Notes under the pieces: generated by a model
What the model was told of the DNA's origin: nothing
The model's database searches: none
Seen by the model: the letters and a program-made list of their open reading frames with translations, nothing else
Translations under genes and position numbers: made by a program
Shown: positions 9,244 through 17,954 of the stretch, in pieces
How the letters are laid out: every line of letters starts with the position of its first letter
How positions within the stretch are numbered: the stretch's first letter is position 1
From: Olleya sediminilitoris
GTDB lineage: Bacteria; Bacteroidota; Bacteroidia; Flavobacteriales; Flavobacteriaceae
DNA: 64,000 nucleotides
Assembly: GCF_016785945.1 (NCBI RefSeq)
Contig: NZ_JAEMEF010000010.1
Span: forward strand, 1-64,000
Direction of reading: 5' to 3'

Positions 9244-10062
9244 TTAATTCAAAATGATTAGCAATGCTATTAGTCTGTATATTATCCAAGTATAGCAAAG
9301 GAATAAAGGTAGTTTTAGTAAATTAATACGTCTATAATGTTCATAAAACATAATGATTACTGTTGAAGCAAAGTATAATATAATAATAATTTCAGGACAA
9401 TTTATAAAGGTGTTAATTATCAGAAGAGGTATAATTATTAAAGAACCAAATAAGGATACAGACATTAAGTTGCCTATATAATTTAAAATTTCTTTTTTAC
9501 TAAAATGTCTTATAAACAGTATTTGAAAAATGATCTGACCAAAAGCTAAAATTAACTCTCTTAATATTGTCGATTCTGGAAGTTTAGGTATCAATTCAGA
9601 AAATTTAAATAATATTAATCCTGTAAATAAAATTGAAAATATGATATAAGTTACTCTGTATTTTATGTTAAAACTTGGAACACATTCAGAGTTTTTGTTT
9701 TCGGATATTTTGCTTGGAATAATTACTTTTCTGTTGTATGAAATAAAAGAGTATATTTTTTTTAAAAATATATTTATTGGTTTGAAATTTCCTATTCTTT
9801 CAATTAAAGGAAATGAATTACCTATAATTTTTAAAAGACTATCAATACCATAAATTACTATTTTCTTATTATTGTCAATTAAAGCTATTTCATCCTTAGC
9901 ACGATTTATATCAACAAATTTCTGTTCATCTTCGTTTAAAAGTTTAAATGGTTTTCTTCCATTGTTATCTAGCATTTTGGTTTTTATGAAACCCTTAGTG
10001 TAAACCTGACAAAGTGGACAATCTACATCGTAAATTAATGTTTGGTTGTGTAATGTTTTCAT
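9244..10062 (-). CDS. DCC-family thiol-disulfide oxidoreductase-like membrane protein (DUF393)
   Basis: A 272-residue protein. The first third is a DCC/DUF393 domain with the hallmark YDVDCPLC near the N-terminus (C15 and C18 as the CxxC pair). The rest, from about residue 130, is a membrane region with four or five hydrophobic segments. The start overlaps the end of the 110-residue membrane gene by four bases (translational coupling), and the stop is four bases before the TIGR01777 gene. DCC proteins are thought to be redox active, but partners are unknown. Confidence 0.75.
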   Translation of the reverse strand: MKTLHNQTLIYDVDCPLCQVYTKGFIKTKMLDNNGRKPFKLLNEDEQKFVDINRAKDEIALIDNNKKIVIYGIDSLLKIIGNSFPLIERIGNFKPINIFLKKIYSFISYNRKVIIPSKISENKNSECVPSFNIKYRVTYIIFSILFTGLILFKFSELIPKLPESTILRELILAFGQIIFQILFIRHFSKKEILNYIGNLMSVSLFGSLIIIPLLIINTFINCPEIIIILYFASTVIIMFYEHYRRINLLKLPLFLCYTWIIYRLIALLIILN

Positions 10063-10391
10063 AATGTAATTTCTTTTAATTTATGTAGTATCCAAACAAA
10101 ATATACTGCTAGTGTCATTGGTAAAATAATGATGTCTAATAACCATATATCATCAACACTTTCTTTAAAAAATAACCATCTTAAGCCATATATTATTACA
10201 AATAACCAATATGTCTTTAAATGTTTTTTTTGATTATAATCATAGTTTTTCCATAAAACGAGAATACCAATTGCACTTAATATTTGTATTATACCTAATG
10301 CAATTTGAGCATATAAACCTAATATTATTGTTAAATAAAAAATGGCTGTTGTAATCAGTATTATTTTGTTGAAGTAATAAAGTTTTTTCAC
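10059..10391 (-). CDS. Small membrane protein of unknown function
   Basis: A 110-residue protein with four predicted hydrophobic segments; I do not recognise a named family. The only plausible start is GTG at 10391. It is first in an operon of three (membrane protein, DCC protein, TIGR01777 protein). Seventeen bases upstream of its start is one of two identical-armed palindromes matching the one in the promoter of the adjacent GbsR/MarR gene, so its expression is probably controlled by that regulator. Confidence 0.65.
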   Translation of the reverse strand: MKKLYYFNKIILITTAIFYLTIILGLYAQIALGIIQILSAIGILVLWKNYDYNQKKHLKTYWLFVIIYGLRWLFFKESVDDIWLLDIIILPMTLAVYFVWILHKLKEITL

Positions 10392-10407
10392 ATTTATTGT
10401 ATTTATT

Positions 10408-10433
10408 AAACTTTCAAAAAATATTGAAAGTTT
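10408..10433. promoter_or_regulatory. Candidate GbsR/MarR operator, copy 1
   Basis: A perfect inverted repeat AAACTTTCAA-N6-TTGAAAGTTT lies between the regulator gene and the downstream membrane-protein operon. Both 10-base arms are identical to those of the copy at 10975-11000 in the regulator's own promoter; only the 6-base centres differ. It should mediate control of the 10391-8346 operon. Confidence 0.7.
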
Positions 10434-10446
10434 GTATTAAATTTTT

Positions 10447-10950
10447 TTATTTAAATAGTTTTAATAAAGATTTTGTAATCCAATTTTGTTTTTGATTTAC
10501 TAATTTATTAATCATAATGTCCATAGTTTCGGTTAGTTCATGAAGTGCTTTGGTTTGTTTAATAAGCTCTTTTGTTTTAGCAGTTCCATCATCTTTAATG
10601 GTCGACACCTCTTCTAAAACTTTAACAACAGGTTTAATTTCTCTTCGACTACGTTCAACAGCAACAATCCTAGCTAATTCTTGAACATCTTTTTCGGTTG
10701 TAAAAAATTCTTTACGCTCGCCTGCTACTAATGTTTTAGTTACAATTCCCCAATCCATTAATTGTCTTAAATTCATGCTAGTGTTTCCTCTAGATATTTT
10801 AAGATCTTCCATAATCTCTTCCATAGATAATGGTTTGGTCGAAATAAATAAAAGCGCTTGTATTTGAGCCATAGCTTTATTGATTCCCCAAAGTGAACCT
10901 AAACTTCCCCAAGTACTAATAAATTTATTTTTTGCCTCTAAATATTCCAT
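10447..10950 (-). CDS. GbsR/MarR-family transcriptional regulator
   Basis: A 167-residue winged-helix protein. Residues about 25-75 hold the helix-turn-helix: LFISTKPLSMEEIMEDLKIS followed by RGNTSMNLRQLMDWGIV, a typical GbsR/MarR recognition helix and wing. The C-terminal half is helical and probably dimerises; no ligand site is obvious. The gene is bracketed by two palindromes with identical arms. One overlaps the -33 element of its own promoter and the other precedes the next operon, so it probably represses itself and its neighbours. Confidence 0.88.
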   Translation of the reverse strand: MEYLEAKNKFISTWGSLGSLWGINKAMAQIQALLFISTKPLSMEEIMEDLKISRGNTSMNLRQLMDWGIVTKTLVAGERKEFFTTEKDVQELARIVAVERSRREIKPVVKVLEEVSTIKDDGTAKTKELIKQTKALHELTETMDIMINKLVNQKQNWITKSLLKLFK

Positions 10951-10954
10951 GTCA

Positions 10955-10984
10955 CAAATATATCAATTAATTTTAAACTTTCAA
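10955..10984 (-). promoter_or_regulatory. Promoter of the GbsR/MarR gene
   Basis: On the minus strand, TTG at 10984-10982 is followed after 19 bases by TATATTTG (10962-10955), an exact Bacteroidota TTG-N19-TAnnTTTG promoter. The -33 TTG lies inside the palindrome at 10975-11000. The predicted start point falls within a few bases of the ATG, so the mRNA has almost no 5' leader. Confidence 0.75.
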
Positions 10985-11000
10985 TAATTATTGAAAGTTT
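10975..11000. promoter_or_regulatory. Candidate GbsR/MarR operator, copy 2 (autoregulatory)
   Basis: A perfect inverted repeat AAACTTTCAA-N6-TTGAAAGTTT covers the -33 element of the regulator's promoter. Binding here would block RNA polymerase, so negative autoregulation is the simplest reading. Its arms match copy 1 at 10408-10433 exactly. Confidence 0.75.
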
Positions 11001-11010
11001 ATTTAAAATA

Positions 11011-11042
11011 AAAAGAAGGCTAAGTTAATAACCTTCTTTTTT
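11011..11042 (-). terminator. Terminator after dcp
   Basis: The arms AAAAGAAGG (11011-11019) and CCTTCTTTT (11032-11040) form a hairpin followed by a T-rich tract on the minus strand, directly after the dcp stop codon. Confidence 0.65.
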
Positions 11043-11048
11043 AATCTA

Positions 11049-13079
11049 TTATTTTATTAAACCAGCACGCTTTAAAAGTGCTTCAGGTTTAGGTTCTTGA
11101 CCTCTAAAACGTTTGTAAAGTGTCATTGGGTTTTCTGTTCCTCCTTGAGATAGGACGTGATCTTTAAATTTAGCAGCCACTTCTTTATTAAAAATCCCTT
11201 CTTCTTTAAAATACTCAAAAGCATCAGCATCTAATACTTCTGCCCATTTGTAGCTATAGTATCCAGAAGAGTAGCCTCCTTGAAAAATATGTGCAAAAGC
11301 AGTACTCATGCAATTGCTTTTTACCTCAGGATATAAATTAGTGTTTTCAAAAGCTTTAGTTTCATAGGCTTTAACATCTTCAATTAATGATGGATCTGTA
11401 CCATGCCAGCTCATATCTAATAATCCAAAACTAATCTGACGTAAGGTTTGCATACCTTCATGAAACGTTGCGCTTTCTTTAATTTTATTAACTAAATCCA
11501 TTGGTATGACCTCGTTAGTTTGGTAATGTTTAGCAAACAGCTCTAAAGCTTCTTTCTCATAACACCAATTTTCAAGAATTTGACTAGGTAATTCAACAAA
11601 ATCCCAATAGACACTTGTACCAGATAAACTTGGATAAGTCGTATTGGCTAGCATACCATGTAAGCCATGACCAAACTCATGAAACAATGTTGTTACCTCA
11701 TTAAAGGTTAATAAAGAAGGTTTACTTTTTGTTGGTTTAGTAAAATTACATACGTTAGATATGTGTGGTCTTTGGTTGACACCATCTTTAATATATTGAG
11801 GTTTAAAAGAAGTCATCCAAGCTCCATTACGTTTTCCAGGTCTTGGAAAAAAATCTGCATAAAATAATGACACAAGATTATTGTTATCGTCTAAAACCTC
11901 AAAAGTCATCACATCTTCATGATATTTGTCTATGGTTTCAATTTTTTTAAACTGAAGTCCAAATAATTTATTTGCCACAAGGAAAGCGCCTTCAATAACA
12001 TTTTCAAGTTTGAAATAAGGTTTTAATTGTTCATCATCTAAATTGAATAATTTTTGTTTCAATTTTTCAGAGTAGTAAGCTGAGTCCCATTTCTCTAATA
12101 CGTCAATACCATCTAATTCTTTAGCAAAATTTTGAAGATTAGTAAACTCACGTTCAGCTGCAGGTTTAGCTTTTTCTAATAACTCATTTAAAAAAGAAGT
12201 TACTTTTTCTGGTGTTTGTGCCATACGCTCTTCAAGTACAAAATCTGCATGTGTTTTATATCCCAACAGGTTAGCGCGTTGGTGTCTTAACTTAGCAATT
12301 TTTAAAACATGTTTTTGATTGTCATAATCGTTATTATTAAAGCCTTTTGCACCAAAAGCTAAAGATAGTTTTTTACGTAATGCTCTATTATCAGCATAAG
12401 TCATAAAAGGTATGTAACTTGGGTAATCTAAAGTGATTAGCCAACCCTCTTTGTTTTTACTTTCGGCTAATTGTTTTGCAGCTTCAATAGCACCTTCGGG
12501 TAAACCAGATAAGTCCTCTTGATTTGTAATTAACATTTCAAAAGCATTTGTTTCGGCAAGAATGTTTTCGCCAAACTTTAATTTTAAACTTGCTAATTGC
12601 TTGTCAATTGCTCTTAATTCTTGTTTTTTGTCTTCAGGTAAATTAGCTCCATTTCTGGAAAAACTTTTATACTTTTTATCTAGTAAAGTACTTTGTTCTG
12701 TAGTAAGATTTAATTGGTCTTTATTATCAAAAACATGCTTAACTTTTTTAAATAAGTCGTTGTTTAAAGTAATGTCATTACCAAACTCTGATAAAATAGG
12801 AGAGATGTCTTGAGCTATTTTTTGAATTTCATCATTAGTTTCAGCCGAATTTAAATTAAAAAAGATACTAGTAACGCGATCTAATTGCTGTCCAGAAAAC
12901 TCTAGTGCTTCAATAGTATTTTCAAAAGTTGGTTGTGCAGTGTTTGTAACGATTGCATCAATCTCTTTTTTTGTGGCTTCTATAAGTTTTAATATGGCTG
13001 GTTTGAAATCTTTATTTTGAATTAAATCAAAAGGTGCTGAGTTATAATTTGTTGTAAAATGGTCTATAAGTATGTTCAT
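11049..13079 (-). CDS. dcp: M3-family peptidyl-dipeptidase / oligopeptidase
   Basis: A 676-residue zinc metallopeptidase of family M3. The active site HEFGH is at residues 467-471 (zinc ligands H467 and H471, catalytic E468), with the third ligand expected at E496 in FVELPSQ. No signal peptide is seen, so it should work in the cytoplasm trimming short peptides, like Dcp or PrlC. Length and order of conserved blocks fit the family; Dcp and OpdA cannot be separated by eye. It is transcribed alone, with its own terminator. Confidence 0.92.
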   Translation of the reverse strand: MNILIDHFTTNYNSAPFDLIQNKDFKPAILKLIEATKKEIDAIVTNTAQPTFENTIEALEFSGQQLDRVTSIFFNLNSAETNDEIQKIAQDISPILSEFGNDITLNNDLFKKVKHVFDNKDQLNLTTEQSTLLDKKYKSFSRNGANLPEDKKQELRAIDKQLASLKLKFGENILAETNAFEMLITNQEDLSGLPEGAIEAAKQLAESKNKEGWLITLDYPSYIPFMTYADNRALRKKLSLAFGAKGFNNNDYDNQKHVLKIAKLRHQRANLLGYKTHADFVLEERMAQTPEKVTSFLNELLEKAKPAAEREFTNLQNFAKELDGIDVLEKWDSAYYSEKLKQKLFNLDDEQLKPYFKLENVIEGAFLVANKLFGLQFKKIETIDKYHEDVMTFEVLDDNNNLVSLFYADFFPRPGKRNGAWMTSFKPQYIKDGVNQRPHISNVCNFTKPTKSKPSLLTFNEVTTLFHEFGHGLHGMLANTTYPSLSGTSVYWDFVELPSQILENWCYEKEALELFAKHYQTNEVIPMDLVNKIKESATFHEGMQTLRQISFGLLDMSWHGTDPSLIEDVKAYETKAFENTNLYPEVKSNCMSTAFAHIFQGGYSSGYYSYKWAEVLDADAFEYFKEEGIFNKEVAAKFKDHVLSQGGTENPMTLYKRFRGQEPKPEALLKRAGLIK

Positions 13080-13159
13080 TTTTCTTAAAAAGAAATTTTT
13101 TGATGTTAAAATTAAGTTTTTTATTGCTTACTAATGATTTAAATGTGTATTTTCGCAAA

Positions 13160-13245
13160 GATTTTTTCCCGTGAGTTGGTTACTCACTTAAAAATTATTG
13201 ATTAATAGCGATAAAAAGCCTCAGATACTTCTGAGGCTTTTTTTT
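13160..13245 (+). ncRNA. Candidate small RNA, unit A of a three-unit tandem array
   Basis: The order of parts is: hairpin GTGAGT-N5-ACTCAC (13171-13187), a linker containing ATTAATAGCGAT (13201-13212), then a Rho-independent terminator with an 8-base-pair stem GCCTCAGA/TCTGAGGC (13218-13237) and eight Ts. Upstream is ATTTAAAT at 13137-13144 and a promoter-like TATTTTCG. The 5' end is approximate. Units B and C repeat the same order. There is no start codon with a sensible reading frame. Family not identified; the Rfam flavo-1 type motifs should be compared. Confidence 0.7.
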
Positions 13246-13349
13246 GTTAAATACGTATTTAAACGTATAAATATTACGTTTTAACTAATAATATGAAAAA
13301 ACTTTAACATTTCTCTTGATTTAAATGAAAAGTGACGTTTTTGCAACTG

Positions 13350-13431
13350 TTTTTTAAATGTGAGTGTTTATTACTCATAATATAGAAAATAATAGCGATG
13401 GAGGCCTCAAACTTAGTTTGGGGCTTTTTTT
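13350..13431 (+). ncRNA. Candidate small RNA, unit B of a three-unit tandem array
   Basis: It has the same plan as unit A: stem TGTGAGT/ACTCATA including one G-U pair (13359-13379), linker with AATAGCGAT (13391-13399), terminator stem GCCTCAAAC/GTTTGGGGC (13404-13424, one G-U pair) and seven Ts. ATTTAAAT (13319-13326) and GCAAC again precede the hairpin. The terminator stem differs from unit A in sequence but not in shape, so the stem is conserved by compensating change. Confidence 0.7.
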
Positions 13432-13542
13432 GTGGATTTCAGATCGCAATTCAACAGTTTTATTTGTGTTTAATCGAATTCGCTTATTTCTCTACTTAAC
13501 AATTATTTAAATACAAGGATATGAAGCAACTTTGTAAATAGT

Positions 13543-13625
13543 TTTTTTGATGTGAGTATAAATTTCCTCATTTAGAAAAGATTAATAGCGATTGAAAACC
13601 CCAACTAAGTGTTGGGGTTTTCTGT
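13543..13625 (+). ncRNA. Candidate small RNA, unit C of a three-unit tandem array
   Basis: It has the same plan again: short stem GTGAG/CTCAT with a longer loop (13552-13571), the full ATTAATAGCGAT (13581-13592), then an 11-base-pair terminator stem (arms 13595-13605 and 13611-13621) containing ACCCCAAC/GTTGGGGT. ATTTAAAT is at 13505-13512 and GCAACTTTG at 13526-13534. The hairpin also lies 10 bases beyond the purE stop, so it may serve purE as well. Confidence 0.7.
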
Positions 13626-13630
13626 TTTTA

Positions 13631-14113
13631 CTATTTTATGTCTTTTGCAGCTTGCTCTACTTTTGCTTTTAAGGCTTCTTTATAGTCTATTATTTTTTCT
13701 AATACAGAAGGATCTGAAGCTCCAATTATTTGAGCTGCTAAAATACCAGCGTTTTTTGCTCCGTTTAAAGCTACAGTTGCAACAGGTACACCACCTGGCA
13801 TTTGTAATATTGATAATACAGAGTCCCATCCATCAATGGAGTTGCTACTCTTAACTGGTACACCTATAATAGGTAATGGACTAAGCGAAGCAACCATACC
13901 TGGTAAATGTGCTGCACCTCCAGCACCAGCAATAATGACTTTAATACCATTTTTATGTGCGTTTTTACTAAAGTCAAATAATTTTTCGGGAGTACGATGT
14001 GCAGATACTATATCTACTTCAATCTCAATATTAAAATGATTTAAAATATCAATAGCATCTTGCATGACTGGCATGTCACTATTGCTTCCCATAATTACAG
14101 CTACTTTATTCAT
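13631..14113 (-). CDS. purE: N5-carboxyaminoimidazole ribonucleotide mutase
   Basis: A 160-residue class I PurE. The N-terminus VAVIMGSNSDMPVM and the SAHRTP segment are the substrate-binding signatures; the catalytic His is in SAHRTP. It interconverts N5-CAIR and CAIR in purine synthesis, acting after PurK. In many bacteria purK and purE adjoin; here purK is on the same strand but 5.6 kb upstream, with four plus-strand genes between. Confidence 0.95.
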   Translation of the reverse strand: MNKVAVIMGSNSDMPVMQDAIDILNHFNIEIEVDIVSAHRTPEKLFDFSKNAHKNGIKVIIAGAGGAAHLPGMVASLSPLPIIGVPVKSSNSIDGWDSVLSILQMPGGVPVATVALNGAKNAGILAAQIIGASDPSVLEKIIDYKEALKAKVEQAAKDIK

Positions 14114-14233
14114 CTTGTGTGTTTGTTAGTTGTGTTTGATTTTAAAATTATTTCAAAAATACGTTTTTATAACGTTTAATTAATTTCTGTCTTATCATAA
14201 TTTTTTTGTCTTGATTTTTTCTGAAAGTTGGAT

Positions 14234-14267
14234 TGCATTTCGTGATATATCTACTGCATTTCACGAC
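14234..14267. promoter_or_regulatory. Direct repeat with 21-base period, candidate LytTR binding site
   Basis: TGCATTTCGTGAT (from 14234) and TGCATTTCACGAC (from 14255) are direct repeats exactly 21 bases apart, two helical turns. LytTR regulators bind pairs of short direct repeats with this period. The site lies about 90 bases upstream of the secreted-protein gene at 14356, whose cluster ends with a LytTR-domain gene. The link is inference. Confidence 0.4.
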
Positions 14268-14355
14268 ATTTATTTTTATAACCCTTGATTTTGTTAGAGT
14301 TTTGAAGTGTTGATCAGCATAATGTAAAATATCCAAAATACTAAAATACTATCCA

Positions 14356-16038
14356 ATGAAGTTACAGTCTATTTTAATTGTTAGCATATTTCAGCTAATG
14401 TTTTCCTTTTTATTTGCTCAGAAATACGAAAAGTCATACCAACAAAATATTAATTATAAAACCAATAACAACAACGGGAAAGATTTAAACTTAAATTTTG
14501 CTTGTAAGTATGATGCCTTTCTTGGTGAACCACTTTTTAGCTCAAGAACAAAAAAAATATCTGAAGGAGATTTTATTGTATACAATAACCAAAAATACTA
14601 TAGAAAAGATATTGGAGACAAAATATTTAATCAGGTAGAGGTAGGATTAATTAATGTCTCGTTTGACATTTATCAAGGCTCTAGAAAAATTGCAACTGTA
14701 AAACTTGAAAACGAAATTTCTGTGTCTTTTATACCTGGAAGTCCAGATTGGGACCAATTATGGCCAGGAGTAAGCGAGGACAATGTAAAAAAAATATGGA
14801 AGGAAGGTTATACAATAAAAAATGCTAAGCTTTACAATGTCAAGTTTACAGGTTTTAGTGCTTTACAAAGCTATTTAAACAAAATAGAAAGCGATAAAGC
14901 AAAAGAAATTGAAGATAAAAAGAAAGCAGAAGAAAAGGAGAAAGAAGAACAAGAAAAAGCGGATCAAGAACAACAGTTAAAAGAGGAGGAAGAAGCCGAA
15001 AAACTTATAGCAGAAAATAAAAAACAAGAGGAAGAAGATTTAGAACGTGCTAAAGAAGAAGAAAGAGAAAAAGCAGCAGCAGCTGAAGCAGAAAGAAAAC
15101 GAACAGAAGAGCAAGAACGAATTAGACAAGAAAAAATTAACGCCTATAACAATAGAATTGCTAACCAGAAAAAAGAAAATAATGCAATAGCAGCTGCTTC
15201 TGCTGCATCTTCGGCTAGTTTTTTATATCTACTAGGAGGTGTTATTTATAACAAAATGGGATTACCTGGTAAAGACTTATATACAGGTAATAATTTTCAT
15301 ATAAATTTTGATTTTGGTTACGGTGTTTCAGCTTTTCCACTATCCTATAATAGTGTTAGAACCGCTGTCGATTATAATGGAGATGAGCAAACTACAGAAG
15401 AAGAGACTACTGTTTCTGCAATAACAGTTGATTTAAGATTAGCTTTTAAAGTTGGATATGAAGTAGAAAATGGAGGAGGTAATATATACGGAAGATTTGA
15501 ACCAGGTTTTTCACCTATTTTCACTGATTTTAACACTAGTCATGGCTATGGAGCAGAAATATTTGGTGGTCATAAAAATATTAAACTATATGGTAGATAT
15601 GAAATGGGAACTCATAGTTTTTCTTCAAACAACTGGATTGATCCTGAAGAAATTGGTGAAGGTGGGAAGTCTTCTACATCTTACACACAATTGAGAGCAG
15701 GTTTAAAATTTTCGTATTACCGTAATACAAGAACTGCAAAAAGAGATCACATAATCTTAGGTATAATGGAAAACTATTTTGATGAGAACTCAGCAGAAGT
15801 GTTTTCTTTTAGAGAAGAACCAGGAGAGCCACTTATTAATCTAAATGGTAATATACCAAATTATGTTGCATCAGGTTTTTTCTTCGAGTGGAAAAGAGAT
15901 CATACCCATAGATTGTATTTAGAAGTGTTTTCTAACTATCCTTCTACAGGAGACATTGGAGGTGTTTCTAATGACGGAAGTATGTTTTTACAGGTTGGAT
16001 TTTCTAGATCAATAGAAGGCTTTTTTGGAAACAAATAG
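14356..16038 (+). CDS. Secreted protein with charged coiled coil and C-terminal beta-barrel-like domain
   Basis: A 560-residue protein of no family I recognise. Residues 1-21 are a signal peptide ending FLFA. Residues about 45-175 form a globular region. Residues about 177-272 are an extreme Glu/Lys/Gln-rich helix, probably a coiled coil. Residues 280-297 are Ala-rich and hydrophobic. From about 300 on, alternating strands rich in Tyr, Gly and Asn (such as GYGVSAFPL, ending QVGFSRSIEGFFG) suggest an outer-membrane barrel. It is the first of four plus-strand genes lying between purE and purK. Confidence 0.65.
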   Translation: MKLQSILIVSIFQLMFSFLFAQKYEKSYQQNINYKTNNNNGKDLNLNFACKYDAFLGEPLFSSRTKKISEGDFIVYNNQKYYRKDIGDKIFNQVEVGLINVSFDIYQGSRKIATVKLENEISVSFIPGSPDWDQLWPGVSEDNVKKIWKEGYTIKNAKLYNVKFTGFSALQSYLNKIESDKAKEIEDKKKAEEKEKEEQEKADQEQQLKEEEEAEKLIAENKKQEEEDLERAKEEEREKAAAAEAERKRTEEQERIRQEKINAYNNRIANQKKENNAIAAASAASSASFLYLLGGVIYNKMGLPGKDLYTGNNFHINFDFGYGVSAFPLSYNSVRTAVDYNGDEQTTEEETTVSAITVDLRLAFKVGYEVENGGGNIYGRFEPGFSPIFTDFNTSHGYGAEIFGGHKNIKLYGRYEMGTHSFSSNNWIDPEEIGEGGKSSTSYTQLRAGLKFSYYRNTRTAKRDHIILGIMENYFDENSAEVFSFREEPGEPLINLNGNIPNYVASGFFFEWKRDHTHRLYLEVFSNYPSTGDIGGVSNDGSMFLQVGFSRSIEGFFGNK

Positions 16039-16175
16039 AAAATAATAATTTTAATTGGATTGATGCTTTTTCTATAATAGAAACAATCAGTCATAAGTCT
16101 AGAATGATATAAACAGGTGATTGCTTAAATGCTAATAGAGATATAACCTTTGATAATGTTAAATTTAAAGATAAA

Positions 16176-17753
16176 ATGAAAACGCAAAAAAAAATAAGTA
16201 TCATATCCTTCATTCTCTTACATAGTGTTTTGAGTTTAGCACAGGGCAATAAATATGATCACATCGACAGCAAAAAGTTATATAAGGTTTTAGCAAATGA
16301 TACAGTTGTGTCTACCTATGAAAAACTGTTATTATACAAGGTTTCAGAATATGATTTTGGCGAAAATTCCAATGGTATTGTTATACAGCCTCAATTATTA
16401 GACGATAATATTAATAAAATATTTAATACTGTTGTATTTGCTAACTCGGATTTAGCTTCAAATGGATCTTCTATTGGTTATCAAAAAAATGACTCTAAAG
16501 AAACTGTATCTGTTAATAGTGTTACTAAACTAAGTTCGTCATACAGCCATTTTTTTAAAATTGGTATTCACGCCAAAGGATCCTCATCTCCATTTAATTT
16601 GTATAATAACAATACTTGGAGTAGTGGTGTTGGCGCGACATTGGGTTATATCTATAAACCTAATAATTCTTCAACTTCTTACAACGATAACGAAGCTGAA
16701 AAACTAAGCATGAAACGATTAAAATTTGTTGATTCGTTAATGAAGATTAAACTTTCTTATGCCAAAAAATTAAAAACAATAAATACTTTATTAAGTAAAC
16801 TGGATACAAGCAAAGCAACTTATTATCATAAAAAAGATAGTTTAGTTACTATAAAAAAAGAGATAGAGACATTTAATTCTATTTTCAAAAATGTAAATCC
16901 AAATCTAACATTAACTAATTATCATAATAAGTTACTTTATAATTCCAATCTTTTACCTGATACAGTTTTTGTGTTGAAAAATGGTAGGTCTTTAAACGAG
17001 TTAGAAAAATCTGGAGGTGAAGAGTTTGTTAAAGCTATAAATTACATTGTGGAAGAATTAACAAGCTTCGATAAAAAAAACGACATCACTTATGGGTATT
17101 CTTTACATTGGTTTGATGGAGATTTCTCAATAACTAATGAAAGCTACAAGTTTGAAGAAGCTAATATAGATAATGTATTATATGTGTCTTTAAACGATAG
17201 TTTAAAGTTTGATAAATCTAAAAACAAACTAAAAATCACAGCTCAGATTAATTATAATTACACTACTAAAAATAATAAAAGATTATTGTTTTTTAAAGCA
17301 GGTATAGCATTTCATAATGGATCATTTTTAAGTTCTAATTTGCTAAATGGAACACCAAAAATAGATGAAAACCAAAATATAATTGACGAAAGTAATATTG
17401 AAGATAATGCATTAAAAGGAAATTTTAATACTATAGACAACACTATGAGTTATGGTAGTTTTAGTGCTTATGGAGCATTGTTTTTTGGTAAAACTCAAAA
17501 ATTTGGGGTAAACTTAAATCTCAGACATAATTATTTAATACAAAAGCCTGACGAAGTGTTTTATAAAAACAATTTCACTGCTTTAATTGGTCCAATTTTT
17601 AAAGCAACAGGAAAAGAAGACAAAGGTGTTGTACTTGGTATTGATATTGGTTTTGATAATTCTATTTACAATACAAAAATAAATAAGGACTTTACTGCTA
17701 GATTACGTGTTGGTATTCCTTTTAAAATATATTCAAAATCAAAAAGTAAATAG
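16176..17753 (+). CDS. Secreted or outer-membrane protein of unknown function
   Basis: A 525-residue protein with a signal peptide (about residues 1-22, ending SLAQG). The middle (residues about 170-240) is Lys/Asp/Leu-rich and probably helical. The last third has amphipathic strands (LLFFKAGIAFHNGSF, FGVNLNLRHNYL, ARLRVGIPFKIY) resembling an outer-membrane barrel. No enzymatic motif is visible. The same general layout as the preceding gene (signal, helical region, strands at the end) suggests related jobs, but I see no clear sequence repeat between them. Confidence 0.6.
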   Translation: MKTQKKISIISFILLHSVLSLAQGNKYDHIDSKKLYKVLANDTVVSTYEKLLLYKVSEYDFGENSNGIVIQPQLLDDNINKIFNTVVFANSDLASNGSSIGYQKNDSKETVSVNSVTKLSSSYSHFFKIGIHAKGSSSPFNLYNNNTWSSGVGATLGYIYKPNNSSTSYNDNEAEKLSMKRLKFVDSLMKIKLSYAKKLKTINTLLSKLDTSKATYYHKKDSLVTIKKEIETFNSIFKNVNPNLTLTNYHNKLLYNSNLLPDTVFVLKNGRSLNELEKSGGEEFVKAINYIVEELTSFDKKNDITYGYSLHWFDGDFSITNESYKFEEANIDNVLYVSLNDSLKFDKSKNKLKITAQINYNYTTKNNKRLLFFKAGIAFHNGSFLSSNLLNGTPKIDENQNIIDESNIEDNALKGNFNTIDNTMSYGSFSAYGALFFGKTQKFGVNLNLRHNYLIQKPDEVFYKNNFTALIGPIFKATGKEDKGVVLGIDIGFDNSIYNTKINKDFTARLRVGIPFKIYSKSKSK

Positions 17754-17897
17754 CAGCAAAGTTTAACAATAATTACAATAAGTCGCTTAGATTTTGACTC
17801 AAATTTATCCTGTAATTAATATATTATTGAATTGATAATTATTAAGATTAATCTAACAATAATATCCAGGTCTATAATAATTTAGAATATAACTTAA

Positions 17898-17905
17898 TAT
17901 ATTTG
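17898..17905 (+). promoter_or_regulatory. -7 promoter element TATATTTG
   Basis: An exact TAnnTTTG Bacteroidota -7 box lies 50 bases before the 115-residue gene. No good TTG is found at the expected -33 spacing. It suggests that the small protein and the LytTR gene have their own transcript. Confidence 0.45.
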
Positions 17906-17954
17906 ATTCAATTTTTTAAAAAACTAACACTTAACCAATTAAAAATCAAAAAAA

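Noticed and set aside
13137-13625. Three regularly spaced similar units considered as a CRISPR array or coding repeats
   Set aside because: The units are about 190 bases apart, carry terminators and vary outside short motifs; there are no constant direct repeats with equal spacers and no cas genes.
14148-14336. Minus-strand 62-codon frame upstream of purE
   Set aside because: Composition is low-complexity Lys/Ile, no promoter or family resemblance; it probably is chance in an AT-rich leader region.
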